From Clostridiales bacterium UBA7044 (GTDB lineage: Bacteria > Bacillota > Clostridia > Oscillospirales > Oscillospiraceae), in assembly GCA_002493965.1 (NCBI GenBank), contig DLAP01000085.1, positions 1-19,762 of the forward strand: a stretch of DNA of 19,762 nucleotides. Direction: 5' to 3'. The position numbers and the translations under genes are program-made. Positions 6,597-12,586 of the stretch are shown piece after piece. The first letter of the stretch is position 1; each line of letters begins with the position of its first letter. The notes beneath the pieces were generated by a model. That model saw only the letters and a list, made by a program, of their open reading frames with translations. It made no database searches and was not told where the DNA came from.

Positions 6597-7244
6597 ATGG
6601 CTGATATTATCCTATCTAATATCCACAAGAAGTTTGGGAACAAGACCTTATTCCGGGATTTTTCTCTGAAAATTGAGCGTGGGGAGTTTCTGGCAATCAT
6701 GGGTGAGAGCGGTGCCGGGAAAACAACACTGCTGAACATGATGGGCTTGCTGGAACGGCCGGACAGCGGCGTAGTCACGATCTGCGGCCAGAAGAATCCG
6801 GCGTTCTCCTCTCACGCCGCTGTGGAACTGCGCCGCCACCACATCTCATATCTTTTTCAAAACTATGGCCTGATTGACACGGAAACCGTGGAAAGTAATA
6901 TGCGGACGGCTACCCATTTCAAACAGGTCAGCAGAAAAAAGGAGCGTCGTCTGATTGCCGCCGCATTGGAACAAGTCGGCCTGCAGGGGTATGAGCAGAG
7001 GAAAGTCTACACATTGAGCGGCGGAGAGCAGCAGCGGGTGGCTTTGGCCAAGGTCATTGCAAAGTCTCCGCAAATCATCTTTGCAGACGAGCCGACCGGG
7101 AGCCTCGACGAGCGCAACCGCAGCTATGTCATGGAAATTTTGAAGGAGTTGAATCACCGGGGAAAAACCATCGTTGTGGTCACCCATGATCCGTTTGTCA
7201 ATGCCTGCGCGACAAGCCACATGATGCTGAAAGGCGTGTCATAA
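6597..7244 (+). CDS. Lactococcin-972-group bacteriocin ABC transporter ATPase
   Basis: This 215-aa single-domain ATPase has every expected motif: Walker A GESGAGKTT (~36-44), Q-loop Q88 in YLFQNYGLID, signature LSGGEQQR (140-147), Walker B IIFADEPTGSLD with E165, and switch H197 in VVTHD. The YLFQNYxLID stretch is typical of the lactococcin-972 bacteriocin exporter ATPases (TIGR03608 type); otherwise it resembles LolD/MacB ATPases. AAAGGAG lies inside the end of the permease gene, and the two genes are effectively coupled. It should energise the membrane protein just upstream. The substrate may be a foreign bacteriocin rather than an own product, given the lack of a precursor gene. Confidence 0.9.
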   Translation: MADIILSNIHKKFGNKTLFRDFSLKIERGEFLAIMGESGAGKTTLLNMMGLLERPDSGVVTICGQKNPAFSSHAAVELRRHHISYLFQNYGLIDTETVESNMRTATHFKQVSRKKERRLIAAALEQVGLQGYEQRKVYTLSGGEQQRVALAKVIAKSPQIIFADEPTGSLDERNRSYVMEILKELNHRGKTIVVVTHDPFVNACATSHMMLKGVS

Positions 7245-7258
7245 AAAGGATGATGAAA

Positions 7259-7450
7259 ATGAGAAAGAAGAAAATGTGTTACAGCCCTGAAGAAAAAGAG
7301 TACATTGCGGCGATGGATCGTTTGCATTTCCAGCCGGAGGATAAGGAGGCAATCGTGAATCAGGTTGTCTCTGCGATGGGAAAAGGGACGACGCAGGGTC
7401 AAGCAGGTAAGGGAGCGGAAAAAACGTCTGAGGATACACACAAAGAATAA
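7259..7450 (+). CDS. Small charged protein of unknown function
   Basis: A 63-aa hydrophilic protein begins 14 bases after the ATPase stop and is probably the last gene of the ABC operon. I do not recognise it. It starts with a basic run (MRKKKMCY), then a predicted helix pair (SPEEKEYIAAMDRL, PEDKEAIVNQVVSAM) and a Gly/Lys/Thr-rich tail. There is no signal peptide, membrane segment or double-glycine leader, so it is unlikely to be a bacteriocin precursor. Three ATGs are possible (7250, 7253, 7259); 7259 is chosen because AAGGA then lies 8 bases upstream. It ends 18 bases before repeat copy B. An accessory or regulatory role for the ABC pair is a guess. Confidence 0.6.
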   Translation: MRKKKMCYSPEEKEYIAAMDRLHFQPEDKEAIVNQVVSAMGKGTTQGQAGKGAEKTSEDTHKE

Positions 7451-7717
7451 AATAACTATTCTCCTCATTCTGCCGGACGACGGCAAAAGAAAAAAAGCCG
7501 TCGTACAGCAGACGTATTGACACGCCCATATTAACTTTACGGCGGCTTTGAACAAATCAAGGCCGCCGTTCTTTATGCCCTCATGAGGATGACGACCCCA
7601 TTTCAAAAGTGACGGCGGCTTTAGAAGGGAGCCGCCGTGAAGCAAAGACTGCTTCGACATAATTCGGCAGAAATCTACCTGCCAAAAAAAGCCTAACCGT
7701 CAATCGGTCCCCATCTG

Positions 7718-7752
7718 CTTATGAACAGGCACTATCGTGGCTGGTTCATAAG
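7718..7752. promoter_or_regulatory. Dyad with central CACTATCGTG, copy B
   Basis: CTTATGAAC (7718-7726) and GTTCATAAG (7744-7752) are a perfect 9-bp inverted repeat around a 17-base core with its own CAC-TATC-GTG symmetry. The core GGCACTATCGT also occurs in copy A and over the XRE gene start. It is a candidate repressor operator or a hairpin. Confidence 0.45.
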
Positions 7753-7773
7753 ACCTATAAGACGCATATAGAA

Positions 7774-7809
7774 AGCGCCAGCCACCGTACATCGGAAGCT
7801 GGCGCTTTT
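7774..7809 (+). terminator. Terminator-like hairpin upstream of sigma-like gene B
   Basis: AGCGCCAGC (7774-7782) pairs perfectly with GCTGGCGCT (7798-7806) and runs into TTTT. The loop sequence differs from copy A but the stem is identical. Confidence 0.65.
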
Positions 7810-7904
7810 CCTTGTCGTTTTTTCGGGAATTTCCCCGAACGGTGTCGCCCGCCGCCTTCGTTTCGGTTCACCTGTCAACCAGTGAATTGAAACGGAGGTA
7901 CATC

Positions 7905-8330
7905 ATGCAGAAGATCAACCTTCGGGACCTGTATCCCGATACATATAAAACCGATGTCTTTGTAGACGTGGCCGAGGAAGTCCTGGCCGCGATCCGGGGC
8001 CACCAGCAGGACGATGCCGCTTACGAGCGCCGGAAGTTCCGGCACAAGGCCCATTACTCTCTGAACCGGGAGGATGGCATTGAAAGCGATGCCATCAACC
8101 GGCCGCTCACCCCGGAGGAAATTCTGGAACAGAAGCAGCTGCGGGAAGAAGTGTATGCCGCGCTGATGAAGCTGCCCGCCATCCAGGCCCGGCGCATCTA
8201 CGCCCGGTTTTACTTGGGCATGACGGTGGCCGAGATCGCCCGGATTGAGGGCACCGACCGCCGCCGTGTGTGGGACAGCATCCGGCGCGGGCTGAAGAAG
8301 TTGGCGCGTCTGCTGGACACAGCCCGATAA
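7905..8330 (+). CDS. Small sigma-70 region-4-like protein, copy B
   Basis: This 141-aa paralogue of the protein at 1674 differs at 13 positions (for example V13T, Q55R, G56E, T91P, A117T). Most changes are outside the region-4 helix-turn-helix, which is almost unchanged. GGAGG lies 7 bases before the ATG. The gene is intact, so both copies may be functional. It lies downstream of the bacteriocin ABC operon and convergent with the XRE gene, with which it shares a terminator. As with copy A, region 2 is not recognisable, so a role as anti- or co-sigma, or as a transcription factor, is as plausible as a true sigma function. Confidence 0.85.
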   Translation: MQKINLRDLYPDTYKTDVFVDVAEEVLAAIRGHQQDDAAYERRKFRHKAHYSLNREDGIESDAINRPLTPEEILEQKQLREEVYAALMKLPAIQARRIYARFYLGMTVAEIARIEGTDRRRVWDSIRRGLKKLARLLDTAR

Positions 8331-8358
8331 CCTGACCGCCGAATAGCGGCAAAAAAAG

Positions 8359-8395
8359 AGCCGGTGGGGGATTTTTATTCCTCCACCGGCTTATT
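8359..8395. terminator. Bidirectional terminator between sigma-like gene B and XRE gene
   Basis: AGCCGGTGGGG (8359-8369) pairs with CTCCACCGGCT (8381-8391) with one G-U pair. On the plus strand TTATTT follows. On the minus strand the hairpin is followed by C and seven T, so it is the stronger terminator for the XRE gene, whose stop codon overlaps the stem. Confidence 0.75.
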
Positions 8396-8771
8396 TCTCC
8401 TCTGCTTTTTTATCCTGGTCACATTCGTCTGCCTGCGTCATCTCTTTTAGTTCATCAGCCAGCGCACGGGCCGAGTTTAACAGCGCCTTTCTGGCCGCCG
8501 GAGGGCACGAAAGGTAGAGCTGCCGCATATCGTTGGCGGATTGTTCATCTTCGGGCAGATCGAGATTCATCAAGGAATCTAAAGATAAATTCAAGACTTT
8601 GCAAAAAGCGCGTAGAACCTCAAAAGAAGGGTTCTTCACCCCTCTTTCGCAGCCTTGAACGTGCTTCAGAGAAACATGGCTCAGATCTGCGAGTTCCTGC
8701 TGCGTCAAACCTTTTCCCTTGCGCGCTTTTTGTATCCTTCGTCCCAGCTCTTTTATCAATTCCATAGGCAC
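8391..8771 (-). CDS. XRE-family helix-turn-helix transcriptional regulator
   Basis: The 126-aa protein has an N-terminal cro/cI-type domain (~residues 8-65): KARKGKGLTQQELADLSHVS, then the recognition helix and ERGVKNPSFEVLRAFCKVLNL. A charged helical C-terminal region (ARKALLNSARALADELKEM) is suited to dimerisation. Such repressors usually control the excision or transfer genes of integrative elements. A GTG start at 8771 is chosen because GGAG lies 6 bases upstream; the ATG at 8765 would be 12 bases away, and the ATG at 8789 has no good site. The 11-bp GGCACTATCGT covers the start codon region and recurs in the two sigma leaders, hinting at autoregulation. The gene is convergent with sigma-like gene B. 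Confidence 0.85.
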   Translation of the reverse strand: MPMELIKELGRRIQKARKGKGLTQQELADLSHVSLKHVQGCERGVKNPSFEVLRAFCKVLNLSLDSLMNLDLPEDEQSANDMRQLYLSCPPAARKALLNSARALADELKEMTQADECDQDKKAEEK

Positions 8772-8855
8772 TATCGTCTCCTTAATCATATTTTATCGTG
8801 CCCATTTCCTTGCAGGAAGAACCTTATAAAAGGTGTTTTTGAGTACGATAGTACC
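8766..8855. promoter_or_regulatory. Candidate XRE operator region (two motif copies)
   Basis: AGGCACTATCGT (8766-8777) covers the start of the XRE gene. Upstream, GTACGATAGTACC (8843-8855) carries the same GATAGT core with GTAC-GATA-GTAC symmetry, and ATCGTGCCC (8795-8803) looks like a half site. A minus-strand promoter TTCCTG, 17 bases, TAAAAT could lie between them but is weak. Repressor self-regulation is an inference. Confidence 0.4.
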
Positions 8856-8941
8856 TATTTTATTGTGCTTGCTGTATGCTTGCATCGCCCGCAGCTCTTA
8901 TGAAGCGGCAAGGCAAAAATATTTTTCAAAAAAATCGCATT

Positions 8942-8968
8942 ACAGGCAGGACAAATCGCCTGTTTTTG
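8942..8968 (+). terminator. Terminator-like hairpin
   Basis: ACAGGC (8942-8947) pairs with GCCTGT (8958-8963), followed by TTTTT. An alternative stem, GACAAA with TTTTGTC, overlaps it. There is no obvious plus-strand gene immediately upstream, so it may insulate the excisionase region or end a short transcript. Confidence 0.5.
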
Positions 8969-9331
8969 TCATGGTTATCAAGAAGGGGATTTTTCCTTCG
9001 CTGATCTTTGACAACTGAATACACGGCAGAACAGGTACATAACCCGCGTATGAGCGAGTGCAGGACGCCGCGAAGATGGAGCAGCCAGGAGGTGATGGAC
9101 AAGCTGTTTCGGAGCGATCAACGGCCCTGTGACCCGGATGGTGGCATATCCGGCGCGATGACTGCGCGGGGGCTTAAAGATACTTCCTCACGGCCCGCCA
9201 AAGACTTGGGGGGAACCCTGCGGCGCACGCTATGAACGACGCTGCGGAGTTATGACAGCCGCGCCAGCGGAGACCTGTCCTGTCCCCTGCGTCAGGGGTG
9301 CGTGGCAAATGTGGCGTAACACAAAAAAGAA
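8969..9331. other. Gene-less, hairpin-containing region upstream of excisionase gene
   Basis: About 360 bases have no gene I can support. Frames here lack ribosome sites and show no family features. Several short stems are visible: CCGGAT/ATCCGG (9134-9153), GCGGCG/CGCTGC near 9220-9245, CCGC/GCGG, and CCCCT/AGGGG near 9291-9305. The sequence TTTGACAACTGAATACA near 9006-9022 resembles stretches seen in rRNA spacers and mobile-element leaders. It may be a structured leader RNA or a transfer-origin region; I cannot name a family. Confidence 0.45.
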
Positions 9332-9394
9332 TTTCAAAATTAGATACCATGCGCTGGCAGGCAAAACCGCCAGCGCATTCATGTGATTTTGAAA
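9332..9394. repeat. 63-bp bipartite palindrome upstream of excisionase gene
   Basis: The outer arms TTTCAAAAT (9332-9340) and ATTTTGAAA (9386-9394) are perfectly complementary. After an 8/7-base internal loop, a perfect 10-bp inner stem follows, ATGCGCTGGC (9349-9358) with GCCAGCGCAT (9369-9378), closed by a 10-base loop. It ends 39 bases before the excisionase-like start. There is no T-run after it, which argues against a simple terminator. A recombination, transfer-origin or RNA-switch role is possible. Confidence 0.7.
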
Positions 9395-9432
9395 GCCACA
9401 ACCATATCCTTGACAAAGAAGGGAGAGATTAT

Positions 9433-9663
9433 ATGGAAAAGTTATTTACAAGGAAAGAAGCGGCCAAAATCCTGGGAATCAGTATTGCAACACTGGACAC
9501 GGCCCGCAACAATGGCCTGATTTCCTATGTTCAGTATGTGCAGAACGGCTGCGTCTATTTCACAGACGCAAGCCTTCAGGAGTACATCGCAAAATTCACG
9601 CATCGGGCGAAGCCGGTGGAAAAGTGCGCCACATACCGCAAAGTGCGAAGTGCCGAGGCGTGA
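9433..9663 (+). CDS. Excisionase-like helix-turn-helix protein
   Basis: The 76-aa protein opens with an excisionase/MerR-type module: LFTRKEAAKILGISIATLDTARNNGLI (helix-turn-helix), then a YVQYVQNGCVYFTDASLQEYI wing and helix. The tail is short and basic. Such proteins bind att-site arms and steer integrase toward excision. Its place directly before two tyrosine recombinases supports that role. GGGAG lies 7-8 bases before the ATG at 9433; the frame is open 135 bases further upstream, but that part runs through the palindrome and has no ribosome site. A 63-bp palindrome lies in its leader. Confidence 0.8.
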   Translation: MEKLFTRKEAAKILGISIATLDTARNNGLISYVQYVQNGCVYFTDASLQEYIAKFTHRAKPVEKCATYRKVRSAEA

Positions 9664-9666
9664 GCT

Positions 9667-9706
9667 AATCCGTATCCTTGCTGAAATAAGTGGTGTCTGG
9701 TAAAAC
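9667..9706 (+). promoter_or_regulatory. Promoter with shared upstream motif, first integrase
   Basis: The motif AATCCGTATCCTTG (9667-9680) runs into a -35 TTGCTG (9678-9683), a 17-base spacer and a -10 TAAAAC (9701-9706). The same motif and geometry occur before the second integrase gene (11022-11061). Both promoter boxes are individually weak; the shared arrangement is the main support. Confidence 0.5.
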
Positions 9707-9747
9707 AAAGATACAGCGCTGAATATGATTCTTGAGAGGTAACGGTA

Positions 9748-10968
9748 TTGGCAAAAAGAAAACGACTAATTCCAGATTATAGTACGGTCACGCTGAATGG
9801 CGTAGAGTATTACAGGACCCGAATCGAGGATGCCGATGGCAAGCGGGTCGCCCTTTATGCGAGAACCCCCGAAGAACTGTATGACAAAGAAACGGAGGCG
9901 TTGGAGCAGATCGGTCATGCCCGGTTTCATCGGAAATCGCCAACGGTAGCAGAATACTGTGAGAAATGGCTGCTGATGCAGTCGGTCCATGTGCGGCAGA
10001 CCACCTTGACAGATTACACCTCCAAGGTGAGGCGGCATATCATTAAGGAATTGGGAGAGATGCGGATGGCAGATGTAACTCTGGATGACATCCAGCTCGC
10101 TCTTGTCCCGGTTTCCAAAAAATCGGCATCGGTTTACAAGTCCGTGGTGATCCTTTATAAATCCATCTTTCGGGCGGCAAAGGAAAGCCATGTGATTGAA
10201 GTGAATCCGACGCTCCATCTAAACGCAAAAGGCGGCGGTATCCCGCAGGAGGACCGCCAGGCGTTGACGGATGAACAGGTCGAGCAACTTTTAGACGCAA
10301 TCCGGGACTTGCCACCCTATGTGTTTGTAATGATTGGTTTGTATGCCGGTTTGCGGAGAGAAGAAATCCTCGCGCTCCAATGGGATTCGGTGTATTTGGA
10401 CGCAGAGGCCCCTTATCTGACAGTCCGGCGGGCATGGCATACGGAGCATAATCGGCCAGTCATTCTCACCGAACTAAAGACCAAGGCGGCAGAGCGGAAT
10501 ATCCCGCTCCCGACCTGCCTGGCAGAGTGTTTGAGGGAGGCGAAGAAAACATCTACCTCTGATTATGTGGTGGCGAATCGGGATGGCGGCCCGCTGTCCT
10601 ACACACAGTTTAAGCGGCTGTGGCAATACATTGTGACAAGGACCGCCAGACCGAGAGTGGCAAAGAAGCTGGTAGACGGGAAATATGTGAAGTATATCCT
10701 CTACCCGCAGTTGGGCGAGAAGGCCCGGAACAACGGTCACTGTGTTTATAGCCTGGATTTTGAGGTCACTCCCCACCAACTCAGACACACCTACATAACC
10801 AACCTGATTCATTCCTCGGTGGACCCCAAAACGGTGCAGTACCTGGCGGGCCATGAGAGCAGCAAAATCACGATGGATATTTACGCCAAAGTCAAATACA
10901 ACCAGCCGGATCAGGTCGTAAAAGCGATGGACGGCGCATTTGCCCAATGGGATGCCATGTGGGCATAG
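9748..10968 (+). CDS. int: Tyrosine recombinase (element integrase) 1
   Basis: The 406-aa protein has a Tn916/ICE-type integrase layout: an N-terminal arm-binding domain (~1-60), a SAM-like core-binding domain (PTVAEYCEKWLLMQS onward, ~65-170) and a catalytic domain (~170-395). All catalytic residues are present: R203 in GLRREEIL, a Lys in LKTKAAER (K244 or K246), H343 and R346 in HQLRHTYI, H369 in AGHES, and nucleophile Y379 in MDIYAKV. It would integrate and excise the element by site-specific recombination. The start is TTG (9748) with GAGAGG about 8 bases upstream. It follows the excisionase-like gene, and a strong terminator lies after it. Confidence 0.92.
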   Translation: MAKRKRLIPDYSTVTLNGVEYYRTRIEDADGKRVALYARTPEELYDKETEALEQIGHARFHRKSPTVAEYCEKWLLMQSVHVRQTTLTDYTSKVRRHIIKELGEMRMADVTLDDIQLALVPVSKKSASVYKSVVILYKSIFRAAKESHVIEVNPTLHLNAKGGGIPQEDRQALTDEQVEQLLDAIRDLPPYVFVMIGLYAGLRREEILALQWDSVYLDAEAPYLTVRRAWHTEHNRPVILTELKTKAAERNIPLPTCLAECLREAKKTSTSDYVVANRDGGPLSYTQFKRLWQYIVTRTARPRVAKKLVDGKYVKYILYPQLGEKARNNGHCVYSLDFEVTPHQLRHTYITNLIHSSVDPKTVQYLAGHESSKITMDIYAKVKYNQPDQVVKAMDGAFAQWDAMWA

Positions 10969-10985
10969 AACAGAAAATACAGTAG

Positions 10986-11018
10986 GAGCGAGGCAGGAAC
11001 GCCTCGCTCTTTGCTTTT
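10986..11018 (+). terminator. Terminator after integrase 1
   Basis: GAGCGAGGC (10986-10994) pairs perfectly with GCCTCGCTC (11001-11009), with a 6-base loop, followed by TTTGCTTTT. It separates the two integrase genes into distinct transcripts. Confidence 0.85.
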
Positions 11019-11021
11019 CCC

Positions 11022-11061
11022 AATCCGTATCTTTGATTCAATCCGGCCTTTCTGATAAAAA
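11022..11061 (+). promoter_or_regulatory. Promoter with shared upstream motif, second integrase
   Basis: AATCCGTATCTTTG (11022-11035) matches the motif before integrase 1 at 13 of 14 bases. It runs into TTGATT (11033-11038), a 17-base spacer and TAAAAA (11056-11061). Conservation between the two leaders suggests duplication together with the genes, or shared control. Confidence 0.5.
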
Positions 11062-11110
11062 AGGAGTGAAGGAACCAATTTGATTTTGCGCATAAGAAAG
11101 GAAATTATCT

Positions 11111-12334
11111 ATGGCTAAGAAAAAAACAATTCCCCAGTACACCAGCGTAGAGCGAAAAGGAATCCAGTATTACCGCACACGGATTCTGGACGCCGATGGA
11201 AAGCAGGTCAGCCTGTACGCGACAACCTGCGAGGAACTTTACGAGAAGCAATTAGCGGCGAGACGCCAAGTGCAGGAAATCCTCTTTCACCGCCAGCATC
11301 CGACCGTTGCGGAGTATTGTGAGAAATGGCTGGTGATGCAGTCAGCAAAAGTTTCGGCAGCCACTTTGAAAGGATACGCCTCCAACATGAGGAACTACGT
11401 CATCAAGCCGATGGGTGATATGTATATGGAGGAAGTAACGGCGGATGACATCCGGCTGGCGCTGGTGCCGCTGTCCAAGAAGTCAGAGGGCCTGTATAAC
11501 AAAGTGAATATGCTCATCAAGTGCGTTTTCTATTCGGCGGAGCGCAGCCAGCTCCTTGAAGATAACCCCTGCGCGGGAATATCGGGTAAGGGCGGGAAGC
11601 CGGCACAGAAGAAGGATGCCCTGAGCGACCAGCAGGTGGCGGTACTTCTGGAGACCATCAAAGGATTGCCGCCTTATCTCTTTGTGATGATCGGCCTATA
11701 TGCTGGCCTGCGTCGGGAAGAAGCCCTTGCCCTCCAATGGGACTGTGTGTTTCTGGATGTTCCCACCCCGTACATTTCGGTACGGCGGGCTTGGCGGGCA
11801 GAACACAACCGGCCGGTGATCTCTACGGTTCTAAAGACCAAAGCGGCCCGGAGAGACATTCCCATTCCCAAGTGTCTGGCTGACTGTCTGCGGGAAGCGA
11901 AAGCAACCTCTACGTCTGACTATGTGATTGCCGACAGCGAGGGCCAGCCTCTGTCTTACTCACAGTTCAAGAGAGTGTGGCAGTACATTGTTGTCCGTTC
12001 CACCAAGGAGCGCACCTATTATAAATACGTGAACGGACAGAGCATCAAATACACGGTAAAGCCGACGCTGGGAACCAGCCAGAAAAACAACCCCAGGATC
12101 GTCTATACCCTGGATTTTGAAGTGACACCCCATCAGCTCCGGCATACCTATATTACAAATTTGCTTTATGCAGGCGTTGACCCCAAGACGGTTCAGTACC
12201 TTGCCGGACATGAAAACAGCAAAACAACTATGGACATTTATGCAAAGGTCAAGTACAATAAGCCCGAAGAACTTTTTGACGTAGTAAATCAGGCGCTTCA
12301 CCCATCCGGCACCGCAGATAATGCTGCTGGTTGA
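11111..12334 (+). CDS. int: Tyrosine recombinase (element integrase) 2
   Basis: This 407-aa paralogue of integrase 1 has the same three-domain layout and long identical stretches (PTVAEYCEKWL, FVMIGLYAGLRREE, DFEVTPHQLRHTYITNL, DPKTVQYLAGHE). The catalytic set is complete: R201, a Lys in LKTKAARR, H341, R344, H367 and Y377. The core-binding domain (about 75-180) and the stretch at ~300-325 differ most, so the two enzymes may recognise different DNA. AAAGGA precedes the ATG by about 9 bases. It has its own promoter-like leader. Being the last element gene before the chromosomal block, it is the one nearest the presumed attachment end. Confidence 0.92.
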   Translation: MAKKKTIPQYTSVERKGIQYYRTRILDADGKQVSLYATTCEELYEKQLAARRQVQEILFHRQHPTVAEYCEKWLVMQSAKVSAATLKGYASNMRNYVIKPMGDMYMEEVTADDIRLALVPLSKKSEGLYNKVNMLIKCVFYSAERSQLLEDNPCAGISGKGGKPAQKKDALSDQQVAVLLETIKGLPPYLFVMIGLYAGLRREEALALQWDCVFLDVPTPYISVRRAWRAEHNRPVISTVLKTKAARRDIPIPKCLADCLREAKATSTSDYVIADSEGQPLSYSQFKRVWQYIVVRSTKERTYYKYVNGQSIKYTVKPTLGTSQKNNPRIVYTLDFEVTPHQLRHTYITNLLYAGVDPKTVQYLAGHENSKTTMDIYAKVKYNKPEELFDVVNQALHPSGTADNAAG

Positions 12335-12487
12335 TTGGGTTAAGGGGTAGGACAACCGGGAGCCACCACCTCAAAAAAGCCCGTAAAATCAAGGAAAAAC
12401 GGCGCTAAAACGAGAGCAGTACGGCCTCAAAGCCGCCCGTCGCGCTCCCCAGTTCTCCAAGCGTTAAGTTCCCGATTCCGCAAATAC
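12335..12487. other. Presumed right end of the integrated element
   Basis: These 153 gene-less bases separate integrase 2 from a UUCG-loop terminator and the minus-strand chromosomal genes. Tyrosine integrase genes commonly lie next to the attachment site, so the right junction is expected here. I see no tRNA fragment and cannot define the core, because the left end is outside the window. A short GGTTG/CAACC inverted repeat flanks 12329-12356. Confidence 0.4.
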
Positions 12488-12520
12488 AAAACCCGGAAGG
12501 CTTCGGCCTTCCGGGTTTTT
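12488..12520. terminator. Bidirectional UUCG-loop terminator
   Basis: AAAACCCGGAAGGC pairs perfectly with GCCTTCCGGGTTTT around a TTCG tetraloop (12502-12505). There is a T-run on the plus strand and an A-run before it that serves the minus strand. It isolates the element end from the convergent LCP gene. Confidence 0.85.
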
Positions 12521-12540
12521 CGTCCCTTCATTTTTCCACA

Positions 12541-12573
12541 AAAAGCCCGAAAGCACAGGGCTTTCAGGCTTTT
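12541..12573 (-). terminator. Terminator of the LCP gene
   Basis: AAAAGCC/GGCTTTT and GAAAGC/GCTTTC form a two-part stem with one mismatch. On the minus strand it is followed by a T-run. It lies 13 bases after the LCP stop. Confidence 0.75.
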
Positions 12574-12586
12574 TATAGGAATATTC

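Larger units (their letters stand above)
7469..7904 (+). other. Conserved hairpin-rich noncoding leader, copy B
   Basis: This gene-less stretch has the same hairpins as copy A: ACGACGGC/GCCGTCGT, GGCGGCTTTG/CAAGGCCGCC, ACGGCGGCT/AGCCGCCGT, and the terminator at 7774-7809. Its loops differ from copy A (for example, one extra A in the first loop and aacaaat in place of acaaaat in the second), while the arms do not. That pattern favours selection on the folded RNA or DNA. No open frame of interest lies within it. Confidence 0.6.
7469..8392 (+). repeat. Direct repeat copy B (hairpin-rich leader plus sigma-like gene)
   Basis: This is the second copy of the 0.92-kb segment at 1240-2161, in the same orientation. 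It lies directly after the bacteriocin ABC operon, just as copy A lies after an ABC permease gene. Hairpin arms, the dyad at 7718-7752, the sigma-like gene and the terminal hairpin are all kept, while linkers such as 7513-7538 and 7579-7603 differ. The amount of divergence shows that this is not a recent tandem duplication or an assembly echo. Confidence 0.9.

Noticed and set aside
1275..7660. Frames within the hairpin-rich leaders (for example 1275-1472 and 7154-7660, minus strand)
   Set aside because: They arise from GC-rich palindromes, are not conserved between the copies as proteins, and have no ribosome sites.
1240..8392. A CRISPR array or insertion-sequence ends explaining the repeats
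   Set aside because: Only two long copies, no short regular spacers, no transposase gene and no terminal inverted repeats at the edges.
8655..9018. Plus-strand frames antisense to and upstream of the XRE gene
   Set aside because: Antisense to a clear gene or lacking a ribosome site; no family features.
9008..9235. 75-codon plus-strand frame starting at a TTG
   Set aside because: No ribosome site, no recognisable fold or family, and the stretch overlaps hairpins; left as noncoding.
8969..9331. A group II intron or retron RNA
   Set aside because: No domain V, no GUGYG start and no reverse transcriptase gene nearby.
11080..11118. A 12-codon leader peptide (TTG start) overlapping the integrase 2 start
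   Set aside because: The start codon is weak and the peptide shows no composition typical of attenuation leaders; too short to support.
12447..12487. A tRNA 3' end as attachment site
   Set aside because: The GTTCCCGATTCC stretch does not form a proper T-arm or acceptor end, and no CCA-like terminus is seen.
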